In this document: one piece after another, positions 16,038-24,694 of the stretch
Layout: every line of letters starts with the position of its first letter
How positions within the stretch are numbered: the first letter of the stretch is position 1
DNA from: CAYLNH01 sp964384625
GTDB taxonomy: Bacteria > Verrucomicrobiota > Lentisphaeria > JABSQK01
Assembly: GCA_964384625.1 (NCBI GenBank)
Contig: CAYLNH010000050.1
Coordinates: 1-33,248 of the forward strand
Reading direction: 5' to 3'
Length of the DNA: 33,248 nucleotides
The notes under the pieces: generated by a model
The model's database searches: none
Seen by the model: the letters and a program-made list of their open reading frames with translations, nothing else
What the model was told of the DNA's origin: nothing
Program-made: the position numbers and the translations under genes

Positions 16038-17234
16038 ATGAAACTCGATGTCCTTGTCATCGGCGGCGGCATGATCACCGTCGATCAGATCCTGCCCTCG
16101 CTCTACCACCTGCAGCGCCTGGATCGCGTCGGCTCCATTTCCGTCTGTGCCCGCCGGGCCGCAACCATCCGCGACTGTCAGGCCGACGCGCGAATCGCCG
16201 GCGCCTTTCCCGGGCAGTCGTTCACTCCCTACCCGGATCCGGCGGCTGCCCCCGACGCCCGCGAACCCGACCTGTATAAGGAGGTCCTGCAGGCGCTGCC
16301 GCCGCGGCAATGCGTCGTCATCGCCGTCCCCGATCAGTTTCACTACGACGTCATCATGGCGGCGCTTGATTGCGACCAACATGTCGTCTGCGTCAAACCG
16401 CTGGTGCTGCAGTACGCCCAGGCCGTCGAGATTGAACAGACAGCGTCGGCCAGAGGCCTGTTTGTCGGCGTCGAATACCACAAACGCTTCGACCGGCGCT
16501 CGCTGATCGCCAGGAAGGACTACCGCGACGGGAAGTACGGCGAATTCGTCATCGGCGACGCCCGCATGATCGAACCCTACTGTTACCGGCATTCCAATTT
16601 CACCAACTGGTTCACGGTAGAGAACACGGATCCGTTTGTCTATGTCGGCTGTCACTACACCGACTTCGTCACCTTCGTCACCGGCCTGAAACCGACGTCG
16701 GTCTCCGTGGCCGGCGTCATGCGCCCGTTCCCGAACGGCGTCGAAACCTGTATGTGGACAAACGCCCGCGTCGGTTTCGAAAACGGCGCCATCCTCTCCG
16801 TGCTCAACGGCCTCGGCTACCCCGATGACGCCGGCGGCAGCAACGACCAGGGCATCACCATGTTCTGCGAGGGCGACGGCTGCACCGGGCTGATCGATCA
16901 CGACGACCAGTTCCGCGGCGTCGCCGTCGGCAGCGTCGGCGACGGCAAGCGCTACCGCTATGTCAGCCCGGACTACTTCCAGTACGTCCCGTGGGAAGGC
17001 GAAGGCGCCAAGCCGGTCGGCTACGGCTATGATTCCATCGCAGCGCTGGTGGGCGCCGCCGCCCGCGTCGAAGCCGGCGGCGCCGACCCGGCCCGACGCC
17101 GGGACATCCTCCGGGCCATCGATGAACGCGGCCTGCTGGCGACGCCGGCCAACTCCTCCTACAACGAAAAACTTCACGAAGCCGCCCGGGAATCCATTCG
17201 CAACGGCGGCATCACTGTACGCATTGACTACTGA
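16038..17234 (+). CDS. Gfo/Idh/MocA family oxidoreductase
   Basis: A 398-residue NAD(P)-dependent dehydrogenase of the glucose-fructose oxidoreductase / inositol dehydrogenase family. The N terminus M-K-L-D-V-L-V-I-G-G-G-M-I forms the first Rossmann strand and glycine loop. The family's E-K-P signature appears as C-V-K-P-L, and Y-H-K-R-F-D begins the catalytic-domain region. Members oxidise or reduce sugars, inositols or their phosphates, usually with a Lys-Asp-His or similar catalytic set. I start at the ATG at 16038, two bases after the isomerase stop, because a longer frame to 15942 overlaps the isomerase and adds no homology. The pairing with a TIM-barrel isomerase is typical of inositol or rare-sugar catabolism. 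Confidence 0.9.
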   Translation: MKLDVLVIGGGMITVDQILPSLYHLQRLDRVGSISVCARRAATIRDCQADARIAGAFPGQSFTPYPDPAAAPDAREPDLYKEVLQALPPRQCVVIAVPDQFHYDVIMAALDCDQHVVCVKPLVLQYAQAVEIEQTASARGLFVGVEYHKRFDRRSLIARKDYRDGKYGEFVIGDARMIEPYCYRHSNFTNWFTVENTDPFVYVGCHYTDFVTFVTGLKPTSVSVAGVMRPFPNGVETCMWTNARVGFENGAILSVLNGLGYPDDAGGSNDQGITMFCEGDGCTGLIDHDDQFRGVAVGSVGDGKRYRYVSPDYFQYVPWEGEGAKPVGYGYDSIAALVGAAARVEAGGADPARRRDILRAIDERGLLATPANSSYNEKLHEAARESIRNGGITVRIDY

Positions 17235-17290
17235 TCCGCAAAACAGCTCTCACTCCGAACCGCTCACCGATCACTGACGACCCAAATCCC

Positions 17291-18658
17291 ATGGCTGAAT
17301 ACTCACTCACTCCCGTCGACGTTCCGCCGGTTGATACCGCCCACCGGACCATCAAAACACAACTGCCCGTACCGGAGTCGCTGCCGATCTTCGAAGCCCT
17401 GCGGGCCTCCGAACCACGATCCATGCAGGGGCAGCCGCCGATTGTCTGGCACCGCGCCGCCGGCGCCACCGTCGCCGACCGCTGGGGCAACCGCTGGATC
17501 GACTGGTCCGCCTGCGTCCTGGTGGCGAACGCCGGTCACGGTCATCCGAAGATCAGGGCCGCACTGCAGGCGGTCATCGACCAGGAGCTCCTGGCCAGCT
17601 ATGTCTTCGTGCATGAACAACGCGCCGCGTTGACGCAGAAACTGCAGGCCCTGGCGCCGGAACCGGCAGACTACCAGGTCTTCCTGCTCAGTACCGGCAG
17701 CGAGGCGACGGAGAACTGCATCAAGCTCTCCAAAACTTACGCCCTCCGCCGGCACGGCCCGCAGAAGAAATACTTCGTGACCTTCGAAAACGCCTTCCAC
17801 GGCCGCACTATGGGGGCGCAACTGGCAGGCGGCACGCCGGCCCTGAAGGACTGGCTCGTCGATACCGACCGTACCTTCATCCAGGTCCCCTTCCCCAACG
17901 GCTTCCGCAACGCCGACACCTCTTTTGACCTGTTCCGCCAGACCATCGCGGCCCGGGGCGTCAAGCCCGACGAGATCGCCGGCGTCATGACCGAGTCCTA
18001 TCAGGGCGGCGGCGCCGATTTCCTGCCGGTCGAATACGCCCGGGAGCTGGAGGCCTTCTGCCGTGAACACGATATTGTCCTGACCATGGACGAGGTCCAG
18101 GCCGGGTTCGGGCGCACCGGCAGGATGTTCACGTTCGAGCACTATGCCGTGACCCCGGACCTGATCGCCTGCGGCAAGGGCATCAGTTCCTCACTGCCGC
18201 TGTCCGCGGTGATCGGCCGGGCCGACATTATGGGACTGTATGCGCCCGGATCAATGACGTCGACGCATTCGGCCTCGCCCCTGTGCGTGGCCGCCGCCGT
18301 CGCCAACCTCGACGTACTCCAGGAAGAAGGGCTGGTGGAGCATGCCGCGGCCATGGGCGATATCCTGCAGCCGGAGCTGCGGCGCCTGGCCGGCCGCTAC
18401 CCGGATCACTTCGGCTGCGTCCACGGCAAAGGCCTCGTTGCCGGCCTGCAGTGTGTCAAGCCCGGCACCACCGACCCCGATGCGGAGACTGCCCTGGCCG
18501 TCAACGTCCGGTGCTTCCACCAGGGGCTGCTGATGTTCGCCCCCGTCGGGCTCGGCAGTGCCACCATCAAAATCGCCCCGCCCCTGTGCATCACCGAGGC
18601 CGCCCTCCGCGAAGGCATCCAGGTTCTCGAGGAATCCGTCGACGCCGTGTTGGGCTGA
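17291..18658 (+). CDS. Class III (PLP-dependent) aminotransferase
   Basis: A 455-residue cytoplasmic fold-type I enzyme that moves amino groups between an amine or amino acid and a keto acid or aldehyde. The cofactor-binding pieces are in order: S-T-G-S-E-A-T-E-N (134-142) for the phosphate; F-H-G-R-T (169-173); the Asp267 of M-D-E-V-Q that contacts the pyridine nitrogen; and Lys296 in A-C-G-K-G-I-S, the Schiff-base lysine. Length and motifs fit the 4-aminobutyrate / acetylornithine / amino-sugar branch, but the substrate is not identifiable. The gene follows the dehydrogenase after 56 bp with no clear Shine-Dalgarno sequence. If co-transcribed, it would aminate or deaminate a product of the isomerase-dehydrogenase pair. 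Confidence 0.92.
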   Translation: MAEYSLTPVDVPPVDTAHRTIKTQLPVPESLPIFEALRASEPRSMQGQPPIVWHRAAGATVADRWGNRWIDWSACVLVANAGHGHPKIRAALQAVIDQELLASYVFVHEQRAALTQKLQALAPEPADYQVFLLSTGSEATENCIKLSKTYALRRHGPQKKYFVTFENAFHGRTMGAQLAGGTPALKDWLVDTDRTFIQVPFPNGFRNADTSFDLFRQTIAARGVKPDEIAGVMTESYQGGGADFLPVEYARELEAFCREHDIVLTMDEVQAGFGRTGRMFTFEHYAVTPDLIACGKGISSSLPLSAVIGRADIMGLYAPGSMTSTHSASPLCVAAAVANLDVLQEEGLVEHAAAMGDILQPELRRLAGRYPDHFGCVHGKGLVAGLQCVKPGTTDPDAETALAVNVRCFHQGLLMFAPVGLGSATIKIAPPLCITEAALREGIQVLEESVDAVLG

Positions 18659-18660
18659 CC

Positions 18661-18674
18661 GCCGGCGCGCCGGC
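18661..18674. repeat. 14-bp perfect palindrome between convergent genes
   Basis: GCCGGCGCGCCGGC lies in the 52-bp gap between the convergent aminotransferase and GH92 genes. It could fold as a 5-bp stem with a 4-nt loop in either transcript. There is no T tract on either side, so a terminator role is uncertain; a chance GC-rich palindrome is possible. Confidence 0.35.
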
Positions 18675-18710
18675 CTCCGGTCCGGCCCATCGTTGGCGCT
18701 GGGATTGCCG

Positions 18711-20831
18711 CTACGGCGCCGGCCAGGCGCGGGGCTGCGGCCCCATCTCCAGGACCAGCGTGCCGCCGGCCTGCAGCTCGGCCGGCCGCAGCCAGATGCG
18801 GTCCAGCTCCCTGCCGTTGAGGATCACGCGTTGCGGGTGGATGTTCACGGCGGAATTACTCTCAGCGCGAATGACAAACTCGCCGTTGCCCACGGCAAGA
18901 CGCGCTTCGTCGACGATGGGACTGCCGATCACAAGGAGATCCTGACCGCTGATCGGGAACAGGCCGATGGCCGTCCAGACGTACCATGAAGACAGCCCGC
19001 CGGAATCTTCGTTGCCCGGCAGTCCGCCGTCGCCGACGGCGAACTGAAAGGTCATGATCGCCCGCAGGATTTCTGCGGTGCGGTCATGGCGCCCCGCGAA
19101 AACATAGGTGTACGGCGTTTCCATATCCGATTCGTTGTTGAGTCCCTCAAAGATGTCATGGCGGATTTCACGACGCCAGGACGCCGGCTCGGGATGCGGA
19201 TCGATCGTGCCGTTGGCGATATCGTGGAAGCCGAAGAATCGGTCGAGGTCGTCAACAAACGCCGCGGTGCTCGGATAGAGTCCAATGCGGGCCGGCATGT
19301 CGGCCATGGCTCGGAATGAGTAGTTCCAGTGGCTGCCTTCATAGAACTCGGAATCGGTCTTCAGCCGGCCGGTTTCCGGGTCGAAGGCGTGGATCCAGTT
19401 CGGCGCCAGCGAACGCATGCGCCGGGCAACGTCCACCTCGCCGACGGCCGCCGCCAGTTCCGCCGTGGCGTGGGCGGCCTGCGCCAGATCCAGCGTCTGC
19501 GTATAGGGCCGGCAGACGCCGTTGGCCACAAACTCCGCGCCGGACGCCGCCGTGAAGGTTTCGTCCATCAGACGAGCGGCGCGTTCCCAGTCGCCCTCGA
19601 TGCCGCGACGCCAGGCGTCATACAGCGAGTGATGCACCAGGGCCGCCGCCTGCTTGCGGCAGTGCACGAAGTTGTCCGACAGCAGATACGCAATGGGGAA
19701 CTCGCCGTGCGTTGCCATCGTTTCGAGCATCGAAGCAACAATCTCCTTGCCGACGTCCGGGCACAGCGTGAAGACCAGCGGCAACTGCGTTTTGTACATG
19801 TCCCACATCGTCACGAAGTCGGTGAAAAACGGCGTGTCCGCCGACCACCAGGGGCTTTCGTCCGGTGCCTTGATCGGCTTGATCAGGCTGTGATACAGCG
19901 CCGAGTAGAAGATGGTCTTCGTCTGTTCCGAAGCGGTCCGGATGGTGATGCGTTCAAGGACCTCCTGCCACGCGGCAAAAGACTGCGCCGCGATCTCGTC
20001 AAAGCCGCGGTCCTTGACGGCGGCAAGGTTTGCCTGCGCCTGTTCAACGCTGCGGAACGAGAACCCGAAGCGCAGTTCAGCCTGTGTCCCGGGCAGTTCA
20101 ATGCAGAAACCGCAGGGCTCGACGGCGTCGCCGCTCAACGCGAGCCGGCGGTCCTCCAGGACCTCCTTGCCGCGCCATAAGGAGGTCCTTCCCGGGAGCG
20201 CGATGGCGGCGTATACCGGGCAGCCTTCGACCACCAGTTGGGCCGCCGCCGTGGTCTCATCGAGAAACTGCAGACTCACCTGTCCTGCCTGTTCCCGGCA
20301 GGCCGGGTGCGCCAGGCCAATATCGCCGACGTCGATGATCAGGCGGCCGGCGGCCGGAAAGGTGTAGCGGTGGCCGGCGACTTTGCCGTGGACAGTCAAT
20401 TCAGCGCGGATGCCGGTATCGGCAAGACCGGCGGCGTAATACCCGGGGCGCGCCGTTTCGTCAATCAGGCGCCGGCGTTCGGCCAGTGCTTCTTCGTGGC
20501 CGGCCGTTGTCGGGATGACGCGATAGTAGTTGTAAAACCGGCCGATGAAGCCGGTGCCGGAGTGGTGGAAGTGCGTAAAGCCGGTTGCCGTCTTGTGGTC
20601 GAACATCTTCGGCACGGGTCCGTGGGTTGACGGGGCGTAGAGCCCGTAGCCGGTGGGATAGGCGCCGGAGTAGGCGCCGGCGGAGACCATGCCGAACGGG
20701 CTGCAGGCGCCGGGGTGTGTGTTGCCCACCTGGGCCTTGAGCCAGTTCCAGGCGGCCGCCACGCCCTGCGGCACCGGGGTGTCAACTTCGCCGTTGCCGA
20801 GGAACAGGTCTACATGATCGATGTTGGGCAT
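18711..20831 (-). CDS. GH92 family glycoside hydrolase (alpha-mannosidase type), no signal peptide
   Basis: GH92 enzymes are calcium-dependent, inverting alpha-mannosidases. The 706-residue product shows the family landmarks: F-G-M-V-S-A-G near the N terminus, W-D-M-Y-K-T-Q-L-P-L, G-L-N-N-E-S-D-M-E-T-P-Y (563-574, with Glu567 the likely catalytic acid), and G-L-P-G-N-E-D-S-G-G-L-S-S-W-Y-V (603-618, the catalytic base region). Most characterised GH92 proteins are secreted and about 750 residues long. This one begins M-P-N-I-D-H-V-D-L-F-L-G-N-G with no signal peptide and so is probably cytoplasmic, acting on imported mannosides. It is 23 bp downstream of the marC gene on the same strand. An 11-bp perfect inverted repeat lies inside the gene at 20158-20189. 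Confidence 0.92.
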   Translation of the reverse strand: MPNIDHVDLFLGNGEVDTPVPQGVAAAWNWLKAQVGNTHPGACSPFGMVSAGAYSGAYPTGYGLYAPSTHGPVPKMFDHKTATGFTHFHHSGTGFIGRFYNYYRVIPTTAGHEEALAERRRLIDETARPGYYAAGLADTGIRAELTVHGKVAGHRYTFPAAGRLIIDVGDIGLAHPACREQAGQVSLQFLDETTAAAQLVVEGCPVYAAIALPGRTSLWRGKEVLEDRRLALSGDAVEPCGFCIELPGTQAELRFGFSFRSVEQAQANLAAVKDRGFDEIAAQSFAAWQEVLERITIRTASEQTKTIFYSALYHSLIKPIKAPDESPWWSADTPFFTDFVTMWDMYKTQLPLVFTLCPDVGKEIVASMLETMATHGEFPIAYLLSDNFVHCRKQAAALVHHSLYDAWRRGIEGDWERAARLMDETFTAASGAEFVANGVCRPYTQTLDLAQAAHATAELAAAVGEVDVARRMRSLAPNWIHAFDPETGRLKTDSEFYEGSHWNYSFRAMADMPARIGLYPSTAAFVDDLDRFFGFHDIANGTIDPHPEPASWRREIRHDIFEGLNNESDMETPYTYVFAGRHDRTAEILRAIMTFQFAVGDGGLPGNEDSGGLSSWYVWTAIGLFPISGQDLLVIGSPIVDEARLAVGNGEFVIRAESNSAVNIHPQRVILNGRELDRIWLRPAELQAGGTLVLEMGPQPRAWPAP
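20158..20189. repeat. 11-bp perfect inverted repeat within the GH92 gene
   Basis: AGGACCTCCTT (20158-20168) and AAGGAGGTCCT (20179-20189) are exact reverse complements separated by 10 nt. The same 11-mer occurs at 16278-16288 and 32248-32258, and a near-copy (AAGGAGGTCTT) at 121-131. In mRNA it would form a stable internal hairpin. I do not know its role. Confidence 0.5.
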
Positions 20832-20854
20832 CGGATAATTCCGTCGTTCAGGAT

Positions 20855-21457
20855 TCAGGCGGCAAAGAAATTCTTGACGCCGGTGAGTACCATCTGAGCC
20901 GCCATCGCAGCCAGCACAACGCCGGTCAGCTTCGAGAGAATCTGAATGCCGCGCCGGCGCAGCAGGCGCTCAATCAATGACGCCGCCAACAGGATGACGC
21001 CGACGCAGAGCACCGCCAATGCCAGGCCGACGCAGCCCAGGAGCCGGTCGCGGCCGCCGCCGGATTCGGCGCCCATCACCAGCAAGGCCCCCGTGGTTGC
21101 CGGGCCGACGGTGACGGGCAGTGCCAGCGGCACCACGGCAACATCCTCGTCGGCATCCGGCGGCGTCGGTCTGTCGGTACCGCGAACCAGAGCCACGGCA
21201 GACAGGAAGAGCAGAGAACCGGCGCCGACGCGGAAGGCATTCAGCGTGATGCCCAGGGCGTTGAAGACCTGGTTGCCGAAGAAAAACAGGCCGTAGCAGA
21301 TGACGATGACCGCAGCGGTCGTCAGCAGCGCGGTTTTCTGCCGCCGCCCGGACGCCATGGGACCGGTGATGGAGAGGAACACCGAGAGCGCAAAGAACGG
21401 CGTCAGGAGAAAAAAGAACTTGATCCAGATTCTCATCAATTGCTGCAGGTCGTGCAC
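20855..21457 (-). CDS. MarC family integral membrane protein
   Basis: A 200-residue inner-membrane protein with six hydrophobic helices. It fits the MarC/UPF0056 family in length and in its conserved features: an early F-F-L-L-T-P-F-F-A-L-S-V-F helix, and P-L-A-L-P-V-T-V-G-P-A-T-T-G preceding the fourth helix. The biochemical function of MarC proteins is not established; early links to antibiotic resistance were not confirmed. The frame opens with a GTG at 21457 that has AAAGGG 8-9 nt upstream. An in-frame ATG at 21436 lacks such a site, so I keep the GTG. It precedes the GH92 gene by 23 bp. No functional link to GH92 is obvious, and the shared transcript may be incidental. Confidence 0.9.
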   Translation of the reverse strand: MHDLQQLMRIWIKFFFLLTPFFALSVFLSITGPMASGRRQKTALLTTAAVIVICYGLFFFGNQVFNALGITLNAFRVGAGSLLFLSAVALVRGTDRPTPPDADEDVAVVPLALPVTVGPATTGALLVMGAESGGGRDRLLGCVGLALAVLCVGVILLAASLIERLLRRRGIQILSKLTGVVLAAMAAQMVLTGVKNFFAA

Positions 21458-21612
21458 GACGGCGGCCCTTTTTTGCGTGACTGGAAAACGTAGCTGTGGG
21501 CGGCGTTAAGTCCAGAGAAAGCGTCGCACTTCCAGCCGGCGTGGAACGATCGGGACAGGCGCGATCGCTGCGGCCAGGAACCGCAGCGCAACGGCCGTTT
21601 TGCCGGCGGATC

Positions 21613-21641
21613 TTGCAGGATGTGCCGGAAATCGCTATCCT
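21613..21641 (+). promoter_or_regulatory. Sigma-70-type promoter of the CAP-domain gene
   Basis: TTGCAG (21613-21618) and TATCCT (21636-21641) are separated by 17 bp, about 30 bp upstream of the start codon. The -10 context, GCTATCCTAT, matches the GCTATNNTAT pattern of the two promoters at 23627 and 29018. Position and spacing fit; the hexamers are only partial matches to consensus. Confidence 0.5.
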
Positions 21642-21669
21642 ATGCACATTGACGAAAGGGACAGATCAG

Positions 21670-23229
21670 ATGAAATATCTGGCCGGGTTTATCTTATGTC
21701 TGTTGGCCATGCGGTCGGCGGCGCAGTTGGGAGAGTCGCCGGAGGAACTGCAGAAACGCTATGGCGGCGGCAAGAAGGCCAGACGTGCCGGTCGGCCGTT
21801 CGATGCGGTTTACTACTACACGCTGGAAAAGCAGAAGGTGAAAGCCGGCCTGGTGGACGGCAAATGCGTTCATCTGGTGTTCCGCGCCAACATGCGGGGG
21901 AGAACCCTGACCGATGATGAGACCGGCGCGATCCTGACGGCCAACGTGAGCGATACCGCGGTCGACGAGCCGTGGGCGGCAATCGATCCGCCGGTCTCGG
22001 CGGACCCGTCACTGCGCCGCGGCACCCGGCTCAAGAACGCCTGGGTCCGGTCCGATAAGAAGGCCTTTGCCTGGGCCTCGATTGTGGAGTTCGCCATCTT
22101 CAGCCAGGCGTACCTCGACGCCTGTGAAAAGGCCAAAGAACGCGCACGCCGGGAAAAGGAGTTCGCCCGTCTGCAGCGTACGGTGCGCGGCCGTGACTTC
22201 GACGCCGCCCTGAAGGCGGTGCAAGACATCGCCAAGCTGGGACCTGAGTTCGTCAGTCGCTTGCCCGAACTGGTCAAGGAACTGATGAAACACAACCGCA
22301 AGGCGATCATGGCCGAGCTGAAACGCGGCGCCAAACGCAACGCCAAACAGGAAGCCGAACTGGCCGAATTACGCTCGCTCGCGCTCAAAAACATCGCCGC
22401 CCTGGACAAGGAAGACGACGATACGTTGAAAGACGCCAGCAAATACTACAAGGACCTTCGACGCGACATGAAAACGCTGAAACACAAGCTCGCCTCCCGC
22501 AACAAGGTCTTGAAAAAAATCAAAGACGACCTGGAAAAACACCGGCGGCTGACCAGGATCATGAACCAACTGGAGACCGGTGACAAGAAATTCACCGACG
22601 TCGAGGCCGAGGCCGAACTGACCGAACTGACCAAAGCAGTGTTCGGCGCCACGCCCGAAGAGGTCCGGGCGCTCCACGGACCGGAAGGCCAGGCCCCGAA
22701 CAACCCCGTTCTGGCCGAGCTCTGGCGGTATAACCTCAACCGCGCGATAGAAGCCTACAACCAAACCCAGCACAGGGCCAGAGTGAGCAGCAAAGGGGAG
22801 TATGCGAACCTCGTCATGGTCAACGACTACCGCGAAACCCTGGGCCTGCGGCGGCTTGAACTGGACGCCCGGCTCGTACAGTCCGCCCGCAAACACAGCA
22901 AAGAAATGCGGGACCTCGGATACTTCAGTCATGAATCGCCGACGCCGGAACGCAAGACCTTTTCGCAACGCATCAAGCAAACCGGGTATCCTGCTCCCGG
23001 CGGCGAGAACATCGCCATGGGCAAGTCCGGCGGCGAGTCCGTGTTCTGGATGTGGTTCTACAGCCCCGGCCACCACCAGAACATGGTGCGGGCCCGCTTC
23101 ACGGCCGTCGGTGTCGGCCAGTGGAAAGACCATTACACCCAGAATTTCGGTTCGGGTGAAATCCTGGTTTTCGCCAATGAAAAGATGCGGGCCGAAGCCA
23201 GGCCCAAAGGCGAATTGCTGCGGCCCTGA
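21670..23229 (+). CDS. Secreted CAP/SCP-domain protein with helical N-terminal region
   Basis: A 519-residue protein with an N-terminal signal peptide (about 1-19, M-K-Y-L-A-G-F-I-L-C-L-L-A-M-R-S-A-A). After a small domain with a possible strand repeat (20-150) comes a long charged helical or coiled-coil stretch (about 155-360). A C-terminal CAP domain (377-505) follows, with H421 in F-S-H-E-S, E446 in G-E-N-I-A, and H468/H469 in P-G-H-H-Q-N-M; these match the CAP cavity residues. Bacterial CAP proteins are extracytoplasmic and mostly of unknown function. The ATG at 21670 is chosen for AAAGGGA 8 nt upstream and for the signal peptide; the frame extends upstream without homology. It is divergent from marC and transcribed alone. 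Confidence 0.88.
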   Translation: MKYLAGFILCLLAMRSAAQLGESPEELQKRYGGGKKARRAGRPFDAVYYYTLEKQKVKAGLVDGKCVHLVFRANMRGRTLTDDETGAILTANVSDTAVDEPWAAIDPPVSADPSLRRGTRLKNAWVRSDKKAFAWASIVEFAIFSQAYLDACEKAKERARREKEFARLQRTVRGRDFDAALKAVQDIAKLGPEFVSRLPELVKELMKHNRKAIMAELKRGAKRNAKQEAELAELRSLALKNIAALDKEDDDTLKDASKYYKDLRRDMKTLKHKLASRNKVLKKIKDDLEKHRRLTRIMNQLETGDKKFTDVEAEAELTELTKAVFGATPEEVRALHGPEGQAPNNPVLAELWRYNLNRAIEAYNQTQHRARVSSKGEYANLVMVNDYRETLGLRRLELDARLVQSARKHSKEMRDLGYFSHESPTPERKTFSQRIKQTGYPAPGGENIAMGKSGGESVFWMWFYSPGHHQNMVRARFTAVGVGQWKDHYTQNFGSGEILVFANEKMRAEARPKGELLRP

Positions 23230-23575
23230 TCACGGCCCCGGTGCGGAGATGGTGGACGCCCGAACTGCGGCGGCCGGATGCGGCGCTGGCTCTTGTCACA
23301 ATCCTGGTTTGACCTAGTGTATCGTCCCATAAATCCGAGGCGTGATTCCGCGCTTCTTCGCGCTCTGCTGCGGCAGCCGAATCCAGTTCCACTCGTATCG
23401 ACGGAACAAAACTGCTTTGCTGAGCAGCACCGTGAACAGAATGATTCAAGCCCGACGCCAGGACCACCCGGCAGCTTGCCGGGAATCGGTTCAGTTCGCC
23501 GGCGGGCAGGAATGATGAAGATCGCGCGCAGTGCAGGAACCAGATCACGACACGGCGGATCGAACAGGCCCCGGC
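23230..23575. other. Non-coding stretch between the CAP-domain and moxR genes
   Basis: No gene is supported here. Open frames on both strands have low-complexity Arg/Pro/Ser-rich translations with no ribosome-binding site or recognisable product. A 7-bp perfect hairpin, CCCGGCA-GCT-TGCCGGG (23467-23483), lies in the middle without a T tract. The right end leads into the moxR promoter module. Confidence 0.5.
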
Positions 23576-23687
23576 GGCTGTCAGCCGGCGTTGATCCGGG
23601 GGGTTGACAAAGCCGTCAGGACCCGCTATGGTATCATTGACAGCGATTGAATGTATTTGACAGAATTTGATAATGGCCTGTCAGGCG
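23576..23687 (+). promoter_or_regulatory. moxR promoter with flanking CTGTCAG palindromes
   Basis: TTGACA (23604-23609) and TATGGT (23627-23632) are 17 bp apart, a strong sigma-70-type match. GGCTGTCAGCCG lies upstream (23576-23587), and the palindrome GCCTGTCAGGC lies downstream (23676-23686) in the presumed leader; their centres are 100 bp apart. The promoter of the 52-residue gene at 29167 has the same two elements. A second, weaker pair, TTGAAT-16-GATAAT (23647-23674), could be a tandem promoter. Binding of a regulator to the palindromes is inference. Confidence 0.6.
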
Positions 23688-23705
23688 GAAATGAAAGGGT
23701 CAGCC

Positions 23706-24662
23706 ATGAATAGGGCAACCGGGGACCAAGCCGTGGACGCGGCGCGTGCAATGCAGCTGGTGACCAATGTGGAACGGGTGATTATCGGCAAGCTGGCCGT
23801 GGTGCGCCAGGCGGTGACAGCCTTGCTGGCGGACGGCCATATCCTGCTTGAGGACGTGCCCGGCATCGGCAAGACGATGCTGGCGCGCGCGCTTTCCACA
23901 TCGATCTCGGGCGGCTTCCGCCGGATTCAATTCACGGCGGACCTGCTGCCGTCGGACATCACCGGGGTCAACATCTATCGCCAGAACGAAGGCGATTTCT
24001 CCTTCCGCCCGGGGCCCTTGTTCTGCAATGTTCTGCTTGGCGACGAGATCAACCGGGCGACGCCGCGGACGCAGTCGGCTTTGCTGGAAGCGATGGAGGA
24101 GCGGCAGACGACGGTCGACGGGACCCGGTACGACCTGGAGCCGCCGTTCTTTGTCATCGCCACGCAGAATCCGATCGAACTGGAGGGCACCTACCCGCTG
24201 CCGTTTGCCCAGATGGACCGTTTCATCGTGCGTCTGAAGCTCGGCTATCTGGCGGCCGATCAGGAGCGCGAAATGCTGAAGAACCGGATCAAGCGGGCCC
24301 CGATCGAGGAGCTGGAACCGGTGATTGACTGTGCGGAGTTGGTCCGGCTGCAGGCCCTGGTGCGGGACATCACGATTTCCGACGACATGCTGGACTACAT
24401 CGTAGCGATTGTCCGAACCACGCGCGACGCCGAACACCTGGAGTTCGGCGCCAGCCCCCGCGGTTCGCTGGACATGATGCGCTTCAGCCAGGCCACCGCC
24501 TTGCTGGACGGTCGCGACTACGTCTTGCCGGACGACGTCAAGGCCTCGGCGCCGCCGGTTCTGGCCCACCGCGTCATCGTCAAGCGCGGGACGCGGCACG
24601 GGACGCTGAACACAAGCGACTACATCAGCGAACTGGTGGAATCAGTCGACGTCCCGGTCTGA
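23706..24662 (+). CDS. MoxR-family AAA+ ATPase
   Basis: A 318-residue cytoplasmic AAA_3 ATPase. The Walker A is V-P-G-I-G-K-T-M (51-58), the Walker B is V-L-L-G-D-E-I-N-R (109-117), and the sensor-1 region reads F-V-I-A-T-Q-N-P-I-E. The C-terminal lid includes the A-S-P-R-G-S arginine region. MoxR ATPases act as chaperones in maturing or regulating envelope or enzyme complexes and are usually encoded with DUF58 proteins, as here. I prefer the ATG at 23706 because AAAGGG lies 6 nt upstream. ATGs at 23673 and 23691 are in frame but lack a well-spaced site, and the palindrome at 23676 would then be coding. It is the first gene of the moxR-DUF58-tgpA run. Confidence 0.9.
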   Translation: MNRATGDQAVDAARAMQLVTNVERVIIGKLAVVRQAVTALLADGHILLEDVPGIGKTMLARALSTSISGGFRRIQFTADLLPSDITGVNIYRQNEGDFSFRPGPLFCNVLLGDEINRATPRTQSALLEAMEERQTTVDGTRYDLEPPFFVIATQNPIELEGTYPLPFAQMDRFIVRLKLGYLAADQEREMLKNRIKRAPIEELEPVIDCAELVRLQALVRDITISDDMLDYIVAIVRTTRDAEHLEFGASPRGSLDMMRFSQATALLDGRDYVLPDDVKASAPPVLAHRVIVKRGTRHGTLNTSDYISELVESVDVPV

Positions 24663-24694
24663 CCGGGCGGAATTCGCTTGACTGGAGGTACCGG

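Noticed and set aside
23278..23607. 109-residue plus-strand frame before moxR
   Set aside because: No ribosome-binding site or domain; it runs into the promoter region.
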